Assembly (NCBI RefSeq): GCF_016862115.1
Contig: NZ_BOMI01000072.1
Coordinates: 1-33,310, forward strand
Source: Paractinoplanes deccanensis
Lineage (GTDB): Bacteria > Actinomycetota > Actinomycetes > Mycobacteriales > Micromonosporaceae
Length of the DNA: 33,310 nt
Direction of reading: 5' to 3'
Made by a program: the position numbers and the translations under genes. This document shows, piece by piece, positions 23,375-30,166 of the stretch. The number at the start of each line of letters is the position of its first letter. Within the stretch, counting starts at the first letter, position 1. Under the pieces are notes generated by a model, which was not told the origin of the DNA, made no database searches, and was given only the letters and a program-made list of their open reading frames with translations.

Positions 23375-23838
23375 CCGGCCAGTATTCCGAACCAGCCGGG
23401 GACGTCCACCGGATAATTCGGGCCGGGGACGACCGCACGCAGGGACGACTCGATGGTTTCCACGCGGCCGGCGCCCAGCTTGGCGACCCAGCGGGTGCGG
23501 AGGATCTCGAAGATCTCCGCGGACTGGGTCAGCGAGTCGATGCCGCGTGGGGTGAGCCGGATCAGTTTGCGCCGGGCGTCGGCGGGGTCGTCGACGCGTT
23601 CGACGTAGCCGAGGGCCGCCAGCCGGTCGACGGTCTTGCCCGCGGCCTGTTTGGAGACGCCGAGGCGGCGCCCGATCTCGCTGGCGGAGGCGCCACGGGG
23701 CCCGATGGCCTGCATGGCGAAGCCGTACGCGGGGCGCACGTCGGGATGGCCGCGGCGGGCGAGCTCGGCGTGCAGCTCGTCGATGAGGGCGCGGAAGCCG
23801 GCGAACAACAGCAGCGGGAGCTCGTACGCCTCAGCCAT
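23371..23838 (-). CDS. MarR-family transcriptional regulator
   Basis: 155 aa from ATG 23838 (MAEAYELPLLL). The winged helix-turn-helix is clear: A-S-A-S-E-I-G-R-R-L-G-V-S-K-Q-A-A-G-K-T-V-D-R-L at about 50-75 and the wing V-E-R-V-D-D-P-A-D-A-R-R-K-L-I-R-L-T at about 82-100. A TTG five codons upstream is possible but less likely. It is divergent from an AhpD-like gene across a 66-bp gap with two near-identical palindromes, so it very probably represses both its own operon and that gene. The inducer is unknown. Confidence 0.93.
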   Translation of the reverse strand: MAEAYELPLLLFAGFRALIDELHAELARRGHPDVRPAYGFAMQAIGPRGASASEIGRRLGVSKQAAGKTVDRLAALGYVERVDDPADARRKLIRLTPRGIDSLTQSAEIFEILRTRWVAKLGAGRVETIESSLRAVVPGPNYPVDVPGWFGILAG

Positions 23839-23848
23839 TGGCAAACTC

Positions 23849-23884
23849 GACAACCTGGTTTACGGTTTGGACAACCACGTTGTC
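23849..23884. promoter_or_regulatory. Double palindromic operator between marR and the AhpD-like gene
   Basis: Two copies of the same dyad: GACAAC-ctg-GTTTAC (23849-23863, imperfect) and GACAAC-cac-GTTGTC (23870-23884, perfect). Their centres are 21 bp apart, two helical turns, as for MarR dimers binding the same face. The outer arms TCGACAAC (23847) and GTTGTCGA (23879) also pair. The pair fills most of the 66-bp gap, so binding should block both promoters. Confidence 0.75.
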
Positions 23885-23904
23885 GATTCTAGCCGGAGGC
23901 CGTG

Positions 23905-24402
23905 ATGTTCACTCAGCACACCCTGGAGACCGCGCCGGCGCAGTCCCGGCCGCTCATGGAGTCCACCGCCGCGCACCTGGGGCATCTGCCCACCGAGGTG
24001 GCGCGGCTCGCCGAGTCGCCCGAGATGCTGGGCGGTTTTCTGCACGTCAACGGGCTCTTCGAGGCGAGCACGCTCGACCCGCTCGCTCGCGAGGTGGTCG
24101 TCATGATCATCGCTACCCGCAACGGCTGCCGGGTCTGCGTCGCCATGCACACGGGCCGGCTGCGCAAGCTCGACGCCGGGGCGGATCTGATCGCCGCCCT
24201 GCGGGAGCAGCGCGAGCTCGCCGATCCGCGCCTGGAGGCGTTGCGGGTCTTCACCCTGCGGGTGCTCGCCACGACCGGCGACACGCCCGTCGACGACTTC
24301 CTGGCGGCCGGCTACACCCGGCGCAACGCGCTGGAGGTGGTGCTGGGCATCGGGACGTACACGATGTCGACCCTGGCGAACCGGATGGTCAGCGCGCGTT
24401 GA
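23905..24402 (+). CDS. AhpD-like carboxymuconolactone decarboxylase family protein
   Basis: 165 aa from the ATG at 23905, with GGAGG 5 nt upstream; a GTG one codon earlier is too close to that site. The AhpD core is visible: REVVVMIIATRNGCRVCVAMH gives the redox pair C75-x2-C78 and H82. Helices typical of the family follow (LRVFTLRVLATTG and ALEVVLGIGTYTMSTLANR). Members with CxxC are thiol peroxidase/disulfide reductase type, so a role in handling oxidants or reactive electrophiles under the divergent MarR is likely. Its 3' end overlaps the convergent folE gene by 14 bp. Confidence 0.9.
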   Translation: MFTQHTLETAPAQSRPLMESTAAHLGHLPTEVARLAESPEMLGGFLHVNGLFEASTLDPLAREVVVMIIATRNGCRVCVAMHTGRLRKLDAGADLIAALREQRELADPRLEALRVFTLRVLATTGDTPVDDFLAAGYTRRNALEVVLGIGTYTMSTLANRMVSAR

Positions 24403-25036
24403 TCAGGGCCATGGCCTCGGCGCGGACCTTGGCGTCGGTCTGGAACGCGCCCCGGACGGCGGAGGTCACCGTGCGGGCGCCGACCTTGCGGATGCCGCGC
24501 ATCTCCATGCACAGGTGCTCGCACTCGAGCACCACGATGGCGCCGCGGGCCTCGAGCCTCTCCATCAGCAGGTCGGCTATCTGGGAGGTGAGGCGCTCCT
24601 GCACCTGCGGGCGGCGCGCGTAGACCTCGACCAGGCGGGCCAGCTTGGACAGGCCCGTGATGCGGCCGTGCGGGCCGGGGATGTAGCCGATGTGCGCCGC
24701 GCCCTTGAACGGGAGCAGGTGGTGCTCGCACATGCTCATCACTTCGATGTCGCGGACCAGCACCAGCTCTTCGTGGTCGGCCTCGAAGGTGGTGGTCAGG
24801 ACCTTTGCCGGGTCGACCCGCAGGCCGGCGAAGAGCTCGGCGTAGGCGCGGGCGACCCGGGCGGGGGTGCGTTCCAGCCCGTCACGGTCCGGGTCCTCGC
24901 CGATGGCGATGAGGATCTCGCGGACCGCCTTCTCGATCCGCCCGAGGTCGACGGACTGCTCGACCGGGGTGCCGGTGAGCTTTCCGTCGACCAGGCGGGC
25001 GGCGAGATAGTCGAGGGCGTCGTCGTCGGTGATCAG
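24389..25036 (-). CDS. folE: GTP cyclohydrolase I
   Basis: First enzyme of folate synthesis: GTP to 7,8-dihydroneopterin triphosphate. Signatures: RTPARVARAYAELF, the zinc Cys/His in S-M-C-E-H-H-L-L-P-F, G-L-S-K-L-A-R-L-V-E-V-Y-A-R-R-P-Q-V-Q-E-R-L and the second zinc Cys in E-C-E-H-L-C-M-E-M-R-G. No ATG, GTG or TTG is in frame between the ftsH stop and the conserved core. The best start is CTG at 25036, overlapping the ftsH TGA, with GGAAGG exactly 6 nt upstream. That gives 215 aa, a normal length. In many actinobacteria folP follows closely; here 15 kb separates them. Expression is probably coupled to ftsH. Confidence 0.95.
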   Translation of the reverse strand: MITDDDALDYLAARLVDGKLTGTPVEQSVDLGRIEKAVREILIAIGEDPDRDGLERTPARVARAYAELFAGLRVDPAKVLTTTFEADHEELVLVRDIEVMSMCEHHLLPFKGAAHIGYIPGPHGRITGLSKLARLVEVYARRPQVQERLTSQIADLLMERLEARGAIVVLECEHLCMEMRGIRKVGARTVTSAVRGAFQTDAKVRAEAMALINAR

Positions 25037-27051
25037 TTGTTGCCTTCCGGGGCGCTGCTGCCGTTCGGGTTGGGTCCGACCGCGGCCTGACCGTCGGCCT
25101 CCGCCTGCGCCTTGAGCTTGTCGCGCTCGGCGGGGGTGAGCACCGGCGGCGCCTCGGACGGCAGGCGCTTGCCGAAGCCGTTGAACGGCGACATCGGCGG
25201 GCGCTTGACGACCCGGGCACAGATGCGGTCCATGTCCTCGCGGGTGATGGTCTCCTTCTCCATCAGCTCGAGGACCATGTTGTCGAGCACGTCGCGGTAC
25301 TCGACCAGGATCTCCCACGCCTCGTCGTGCGCCAGCTCGATGAGCGCGCGCACCTCGCCGTCGATGTCGGCGGCGACCGCGTCGGAGTAGTCGCGCTCGT
25401 GGCCCATGTTGCGGCCCATGAACGGCTCGTCGCCGCTGGTGCCGTACTTGACCGCGCCGAGCTTGGAGCTCATGCCGTACTGCGTGACCATGGCGCGGGC
25501 CAGGCCGGACGCCTTCTCGATGTCGTTGCCGGCACCGGTGGTGGGCTCGTGGAAGACGAGCTCCTCGGCGGCGCGGCCACCCAGCGCGTACGCCAGGGTG
25601 TCGATCATCTCGGCGCGGGTCTGGGTGTACTTGTCCTCGGTCGGCAGCACCAGCGTGTGACCGAGTGAGCGGCCACGCGGCAGGATGGTCACCTTGTGCA
25701 CCGGGGCGGAGTGCGGCAGCGCGTACGCCACCAGCGCGTGACCGCCCTCGTGGTACGCGGTGATCTTCTTTTCGCTGTCGCTCATGGCCCGGGTGCGCCG
25801 CTCGGGACCGGCGATGACGCGGTCGATCGACTCCTCGAGGAACTCGTTGGAGATCGCCCGCTTCTCGTTGCGCGCGGTGAGCAGCGCGGCCTCGTTGATC
25901 ACGTTGGCCAGGTCGGCGCCGGAGAAGCCGGGGGTGCGGCGGGCCACCGAGTCGAGGTCGACGTCGGGCGTGAACGGCTTGCCCTTGGCGTGGACGCGGA
26001 GGATCTGCTTGCGGCCCTCCATGTCCGGGTTGTCGACGGCGATCTGCCGGTCGAAACGGCCCGGGCGCAGCAGCGCGGGGTCGAGGATGTCCGGCCGGTT
26101 GGTGGCGGCGATCAGGATGACGCCGCCCTTGGTGTCGAAGCCGTCCATCTCGACGAGCAGCTGGTTGAGCGTCTGCTCGCGCTCGTCGTGACCGCCGCCC
26201 ATGCCGGCGCCGCGGTGGCGGCCGACGGCGTCGATCTCGTCGACGAAGACGATCGCCGGGGCGTTGGACTTGGCCTGCTCGAACAGGTCGCGGACGCGGC
26301 TCGCGCCGACACCGACGAACATCTCGACGAAGTCGGAGCCGGAGATCGAGTAGAACGGCACACCGGCCTCGCCGGCGACCGCGCGGGCGAGCAGCGTCTT
26401 ACCGGTACCGGGCGGGCCGAACAGCAGCACGCCCTTGGGGATCTTGGCGCCGAGCGCCTGGTACTTCGCCGGGTTCTGCAGGAAGTCCTTGATCTCGTGG
26501 AGCTCCTGGACCGCTTCCTCGGCGCCCGCGACGTCGGCGAACGTGGTCTTCGGCGTGTCCTTGGTGATCATCTTGGCCTTGGACTTGCCGAAGTTGAGCA
26601 CCCGCGAGCCGCCGCCCTGCATCTGCGACATGAACAGCAGCAGCAGGATCACCAGGATGGCGATCGGCAGCAGGTTGATCAGCAGGCTGAAGAGGATGTT
26701 GTCGCCCGAGACCGTGGCGTCGATCGTGCCGGTGATCCGGCCGGCCGTCTTGGCCTCGTTGACCTCGTTCCAGATCGTCTGCGTGACCTCGTACGGGTAC
26801 TGGGTCTCGATCTTGTCGGTGGTCTTGCCGTCGAACCGTTCCGGCGAGGCGAGGTCGATCTGGAGCGTCTGCTCCTTGTCCTTCTGGACGACCTTCTTGA
26901 TGCCGGGCTGGTTGAGGCGCTCGAGCGCCACCGAGGTATCTACGCGCTGGTAGCTCGGACCACTGGTGAAGAACGAGCTCAGCGCAATCACGCCGATGAT
27001 CACCAGAATGATCCAGACCACCGGGCGGCGGAAGAAACGCGTACGTTCCAT
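25033..27051 (-). CDS. ftsH: ATP-dependent zinc metalloprotease FtsH
   Basis: Membrane-anchored AAA+ protease, 672 aa from the ATG at 27051. Two TM segments (about 10-28 and 115-137) flank a small periplasmic-side domain. The AAA module has Walker A G-P-P-G-T-G-K-T (about 211-218), Walker B V-F-V-D-E-I-D and the second region of homology A-T-N-R-P-D-I-L-D-P-A-L-L-R-P-G-R-F-D-R. The zinc site H-E-G-G-H lies at about 434-438. The C-terminal tail is Pro/Gly/Asn-rich. A TTG at 27069 would add six residues and has the better ribosome-site spacing; the ATG matches the usual N-terminus (MERTRFFRRPVVWI). The stop overlaps the folE start. Confidence 0.97.
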   Translation of the reverse strand: MERTRFFRRPVVWIILVIIGVIALSSFFTSGPSYQRVDTSVALERLNQPGIKKVVQKDKEQTLQIDLASPERFDGKTTDKIETQYPYEVTQTIWNEVNEAKTAGRITGTIDATVSGDNILFSLLINLLPIAILVILLLLFMSQMQGGGSRVLNFGKSKAKMITKDTPKTTFADVAGAEEAVQELHEIKDFLQNPAKYQALGAKIPKGVLLFGPPGTGKTLLARAVAGEAGVPFYSISGSDFVEMFVGVGASRVRDLFEQAKSNAPAIVFVDEIDAVGRHRGAGMGGGHDEREQTLNQLLVEMDGFDTKGGVILIAATNRPDILDPALLRPGRFDRQIAVDNPDMEGRKQILRVHAKGKPFTPDVDLDSVARRTPGFSGADLANVINEAALLTARNEKRAISNEFLEESIDRVIAGPERRTRAMSDSEKKITAYHEGGHALVAYALPHSAPVHKVTILPRGRSLGHTLVLPTEDKYTQTRAEMIDTLAYALGGRAAEELVFHEPTTGAGNDIEKASGLARAMVTQYGMSSKLGAVKYGTSGDEPFMGRNMGHERDYSDAVAADIDGEVRALIELAHDEAWEILVEYRDVLDNMVLELMEKETITREDMDRICARVVKRPPMSPFNGFGKRLPSEAPPVLTPAERDKLKAQAEADGQAAVGPNPNGSSAPEGNN

Positions 27052-27059
27052 ACTGTTGT

Positions 27060-27085
27060 CGGGCGCCAAGCGCCCGGACCCTCCT
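27060..27085 (-). promoter_or_regulatory. Hairpin holding a TTG start in its loop, with adjacent ribosome site (ftsH)
   Basis: On the coding strand, AGGAGGG (27085-27079) is followed by the perfect 7-bp hairpin CGGGCGC-TTG-GCGCCCG (27076-27060). The loop is exactly the in-frame TTG codon. Unfolded, the ribosome site is 9 nt from TTG. Folded, the 17-nt hairpin is looped out and the site is effectively 10 nt from the ATG at 27051. Both starts are in frame. Confidence 0.6.
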
Positions 27086-27153
27086 GATCGGCGTCCTGGT
27101 CACCTCAACGGTGCCGCCCACCGGCGGCTGCCGGATCCGTTACCCCGCTCGAC

Positions 27154-27183
27154 GACTCTGAATCGAGATGACTCTGAATCGAG
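27154..27183. repeat. Two 14-bp direct repeats, GACTCTGAATCGAG
   Basis: Copies at 27154-27167 and 27170-27183, identical, start-to-start 16 bp. They lie 85-135 bp upstream of the ftsH starts, where an operator or upstream activator site would be. They could also be a short tandem duplication. Confidence 0.75.
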
Positions 27184-27328
27184 TGGCGGCGAATCGCTCC
27201 GGCCCTCCGGCGCTTGTGACACTGCGCCTTCGGTCACTCGACGGTACACCGTACGTGCCGGTTGCGAACCCGTGAGCCCGCTGGCCGGACACCTCTCGGC
27301 CCCCGCCCGTTCAGCGAGGTATCGCAGC

Positions 27329-27348
27329 AAAACCGCCCATAAAGACGG
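27329..27348 (-). terminator. Weak intrinsic terminator after hpt
   Basis: On the coding strand, CCGTC and GGCGG (with one G:U pair) form a 5-bp stem around a short AT-rich loop, followed directly by TTTT. It lies about 28 nt after the hpt stop. Stem strength is low, so read-through into ftsH is possible. Confidence 0.4.
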
Positions 27349-27375
27349 ATTTCTGAGAAGAGGCTGAGAAACGGT

Positions 27376-27951
27376 TCAGCTACGGGCGTAGACCTCGGGC
27401 TTCAGCACACCGACGTACGGCAACTCGCGGTAGCGCTCGGCGAAGTCGAGACCGTAACCGACCACGAACTCGTTCGGGATGTCGAAGCCCACGTACTTGA
27501 CCGGGACCTGCACCTTAACCGCGTCGGGCTTGCGGAAGAGCGCGACCACCTCGACGCTCGCCGCCGAGCGCGACTGGAGGTATTTCATCAGCCAAGAGAG
27601 CGTGAGACCGGAGTCGACGATGTCCTCGACGACGACCACGTGCCGGCCGGTGATGTCCCGGTCGAGGTCCTTGAGGATGCGCACGACGCCCGAGGTCGTG
27701 GTGCCCTGCCCGTAGGAGGAGACCGCCATGAACTCCATCTCGGTGGACGGCCCGTGGTTGCCGAGCGCCCGCGCGAAGTCGGCCATGAACATGACCGCGC
27801 CCTTGAGCACGCAGACGAGCAGGATGCCGCCCTCCGCGTCCGCGTGGTCCGCGGAGACCTGCTTCGCCAGCTCGGCGATCTTTTCCCGGATCTGCTCCTC
27901 AGAGATGATCACGTGGTCGATGTCGGCGTCGTACCAGGAGCCATCAGCCAT
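27376..27951 (-). CDS. hpt: Hypoxanthine phosphoribosyltransferase
   Basis: Purine salvage enzyme that joins hypoxanthine or guanine to PRPP. 191 aa from ATG 27951 (MADGSWYDADIDHVIIS). The PRPP-binding motif V-V-V-V-E-D-I-V-D-S-G-L-T-L is at about 110-123, the loop M-A-V-S-S-Y-G-Q-G-T-T-T-S-G at about 80-93, and the base-binding VKYVGFDIPNEFVVGYGLDF near 155-175. A longer frame upstream to 28065 adds a poor N-terminus and is rejected. The gene lies between tilS and ftsH on the same strand, the usual actinobacterial order. Confidence 0.97.
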   Translation of the reverse strand: MADGSWYDADIDHVIISEEQIREKIAELAKQVSADHADAEGGILLVCVLKGAVMFMADFARALGNHGPSTEMEFMAVSSYGQGTTTSGVVRILKDLDRDITGRHVVVVEDIVDSGLTLSWLMKYLQSRSAASVEVVALFRKPDAVKVQVPVKYVGFDIPNEFVVGYGLDFAERYRELPYVGVLKPEVYARS

Positions 27952-28090
27952 GGGTCCCAGCGTGCCGCATGAAGGTTGCCGCCCGCCGCACGGGGCGGCG
28001 ATCAAGTCGGACGGAACCCCTGGAAAACACCCAGCTCGCCATGGGTGAACCGGCGAATCGGACACTACGAGTGACGACTCTCACAGAGGC

Positions 28091-29020
28091 TCAGGACACC
28101 CGAACGAGTGCACCGCCCGCACGCGCCACCTGAATACCCCCGGGCAGATGTACGGGTCCCTGGCCGTGCCACGCGGTGACGAGCGCGTCGAGCGCCTCGA
28201 CGTGCCGGTGCGACAGCGCGCCGCCGGGAGCGCCGAGCCGCAGCGCCCAGGCGTGCAGCGCCCGGGTCCGGATGGCCGGCATCAGCGCGGCGAGCGCGCC
28301 GACCGACATGTCCGACACGTCGGCGGCGAGGCCGTCCAGCGCCGCGTTGTCCTGGGCGATCTGCGCCGCGGAGCGCGCGAGGTTGGCCACCACGGCCGGG
28401 CCGAGGGCGTCGACGAGGGCCGGCAGGGCCGAGCCCCGCACCCGGGACCGCGCGAACGACGGGTCCGCGTTGTGCGGGTCCTCCCACGGCACCAGGCCGA
28501 GAGCCGCGCACGCCTTGCGGGTGTCGGCCCGCGCGACGTCCAGCAGCGGCCGCAGGAAGATCCCCTTGACCGCCGGCATCCCGGCCAGCCCGCGCGGCCC
28601 GGCGCCACGGGCGAGCGCCAGCAGGACGGTCTCGGCCTGGTCGTCGCGCGTGTGCCCGAGCAGCACGGCCACCGCTCCCAGACGTACGGCCGCCGAGGTC
28701 AGCGCCTCGTATCGCGCGGTCCGCGCCGCCGCCTCCGGGCCACCCGGCAGGCCGGCGACCGACACGGTGGCCACCTGGACCGGGTCGAGCCCGGCCTCCC
28801 GTGCCCAGCGGGCGACCTCCGCGGCGCGCGCCGCCGAGCCCTCCTGGAGCCCGTGGTCGACGGTCACGAGCCCGACGTCGCGGCCCACGAACCTTGCGGC
28901 GGCGGCCAGCGCGAGCGAATCGGCCCCGCCCGAGCAGGCCACGAGGACCAGACCCCGAGCGGGGAGCGCCCGCCGTACGGCCAGGCGCACCGCCGCGACC
29001 GAGGGCGGGATCCGCGCCAC
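28091..29020 (-). CDS. tilS: tRNA(Ile) lysidine synthetase
   Basis: Converts the wobble cytidine of the CAU anticodon of a tRNA-Ile to lysidine, which makes it read AUA. 309 aa, the short actinobacterial form. The PP-loop A-C-S-G-G-A-D-S-L-A-L is at about 28-38; V-T-V-D-H-G-L-Q and G-H-T-R-D-D-Q-A-E-T-V-L-L follow, then the D-P-H-N-A-D-P-S-F-A-R-S-R-V-R region. The start is GTG at 29020, directly after the TAG of the upstream protease gene with no bases between, so translation is coupled. Confidence 0.95.
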   Translation of the reverse strand: MARIPPSVAAVRLAVRRALPARGLVLVACSGGADSLALAAAARFVGRDVGLVTVDHGLQEGSAARAAEVARWAREAGLDPVQVATVSVAGLPGGPEAAARTARYEALTSAAVRLGAVAVLLGHTRDDQAETVLLALARGAGPRGLAGMPAVKGIFLRPLLDVARADTRKACAALGLVPWEDPHNADPSFARSRVRGSALPALVDALGPAVVANLARSAAQIAQDNAALDGLAADVSDMSVGALAALMPAIRTRALHAWALRLGAPGGALSHRHVEALDALVTAWHGQGPVHLPGGIQVARAGGALVRVS

Positions 29021-30082
29021 CTAGCCGCCGATCGCGGGCTGCGAGCCGTGCACGCGGGTCACCCACGCGTCCGGGTCGCCCAGCTCGTCGAGGCGCGGCA
29101 GGGTGAGCGGCGAGTCGAAGATCTTGTTGAAGCCGTCCATGCCGACGCGCTCCACCACGCCGTGCACGAACTTGCGGCCCTCCGCATACTGCCGCATCTT
29201 GACCTCGATGCCGAGCAGGCGGCGGATCGCCTTCTCCAGCGGGTTGCCGCTCTCGCGCCGGCGGTTGAACTTGGCGCGGATCGACTCGACGCTCGGGATG
29301 ACCTCGGGACCGACGCCGTCCATCACGAACTCGGCGTGCCCCTCGAGCAGCGTCATCAGCGCGGTCAGGCGATCGAGCACGGCCTTTTGGCCCGGCGTCT
29401 GCACGATGTCGAGCACCGAGGAACGGCTCTCCGGGTCGCGCAGCGCGTCGGAGAGGGTGGCCACGCCGCGGCGCAGGCGCTCGAGGATGTGCTCGGTGCT
29501 CTGCGAGGCGTCGACGAAGGCCTGCACCTCGCCGAGGAAGTAGCCGCGCATCCACGGCACCGCGGTGAACTGGGTGCGGTGGGTGACCTCGTGCAGGCAG
29601 ACCCAGAGCCGGAAGTCGCGCGGCTCGGCGCCGAGCTTGCGCTCCACCTCGACGATGTTCGGCGCGTTGAGCAGCAGCTGGCCGGGGTTGCCGGAGAAGA
29701 CCTCGTACTGCCCGAGGACCCGGCCGGAGAGGTACGCCAGGATCGTGCCGGCCTGCACGCCGGTGACCCGGGAGCCGATCGCGTCGGCCAGGCCGCCCGG
29801 CTGCTTGTCGCCGGAGAGCCGGGTGACCAGCGGGATGATGACCTGCTTGAGGCCCTGGATGTTGGTCGCGGCCCAGTCCTTGCGGTCGACGACCCGCACC
29901 GGCGGGACGTCCACCTGCGGATGCAAGCCCGTGTACGCGGCGACGTGTCCCGCCGCCTCGTCGGTGAGCGCCCGTAGCTCGGACACCACCGCCATCGCGT
30001 CGTCGTAGGAGACCGCGGGCCCGGATTTCGAAAGCGCGCCCGCGGTCGCGGCGGCCAGATCCCAGTCAACGAACTGCGCCAT
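29021..30082 (-). CDS. Zinc-dependent metalloprotease of the DUF2342 / Zincin_2 family
   Basis: 353 aa from ATG 30082 (MAQFVDWDLAAATAG). The zinc-protease motif H-E-V-T-H (HExxH) sits in L-W-V-C-L-H-E-V-T-H-R-T-Q-F near residue 165. The downstream L-L-E-G-H-A-E-F-V-M-D may supply the third ligand and fits the family. Members were earlier called 'coenzyme F420 biosynthesis associated' because of gene neighbourhood, not proven function. It is mostly helical, with no signal peptide, so cytosolic. It is always found next to tilS and dacB in actinobacteria, as here. The substrate is unknown. Confidence 0.93.
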   Translation of the reverse strand: MAQFVDWDLAAATAGALSKSGPAVSYDDAMAVVSELRALTDEAAGHVAAYTGLHPQVDVPPVRVVDRKDWAATNIQGLKQVIIPLVTRLSGDKQPGGLADAIGSRVTGVQAGTILAYLSGRVLGQYEVFSGNPGQLLLNAPNIVEVERKLGAEPRDFRLWVCLHEVTHRTQFTAVPWMRGYFLGEVQAFVDASQSTEHILERLRRGVATLSDALRDPESRSSVLDIVQTPGQKAVLDRLTALMTLLEGHAEFVMDGVGPEVIPSVESIRAKFNRRRESGNPLEKAIRRLLGIEVKMRQYAEGRKFVHGVVERVGMDGFNKIFDSPLTLPRLDELGDPDAWVTRVHGSQPAIGG

Positions 30083-30166
30083 GCAACCCACCGTACCCGC
30101 GCGATTCCAAGGCAGACCTCAGGTGAAACCCCCATCCGGCCGCCCCACCCACTAGTGGCTCTTCCG

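Larger units (their letters stand above)
27070..27375 (-). promoter_or_regulatory. ftsH upstream region
   Basis: This 306-bp gap between hpt and ftsH holds the ftsH ribosome site, a 14-bp direct repeat pair (27154-27183), a GTGAC/GTCAC dyad (27216-27237), a 12-bp palindrome ACGGT-AC-ACCGT (27241-27252) and a weak terminator for hpt (27329-27348). I could not assign a confident -35/-10 pair. No open frame in it looks coding. Confidence 0.5.

Noticed and set aside
22344..23438. Leftward open frame through the C-rich repeat and over the ridA-like gene
   Set aside because: Simple Gly/Ala/Arg/Trp repeats, overlaps a real gene in another frame, no ribosome site.
8718..24388. Intact integrative conjugative element
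   Set aside because: No integrase, excisionase, relaxase, oriT-like dyad or flanking direct repeats were seen, and no tRNA gene at either edge.
25696..27087. Long rightward open frame opposite ftsH
   Set aside because: Its translation is a low-complexity Asp/Val/Gly shadow. FtsH on the other strand is unmistakable.
28148..29977. Long rightward open frame opposite tilS and the zinc protease
   Set aside because: Antisense shadow; two recognised proteins are encoded on the other strand.
30149..30158. 10-bp palindrome CCACTAGTGG between dacB and the zinc protease
   Set aside because: A single short palindrome in an 84-bp gap is expected by chance often enough; no second copy found.
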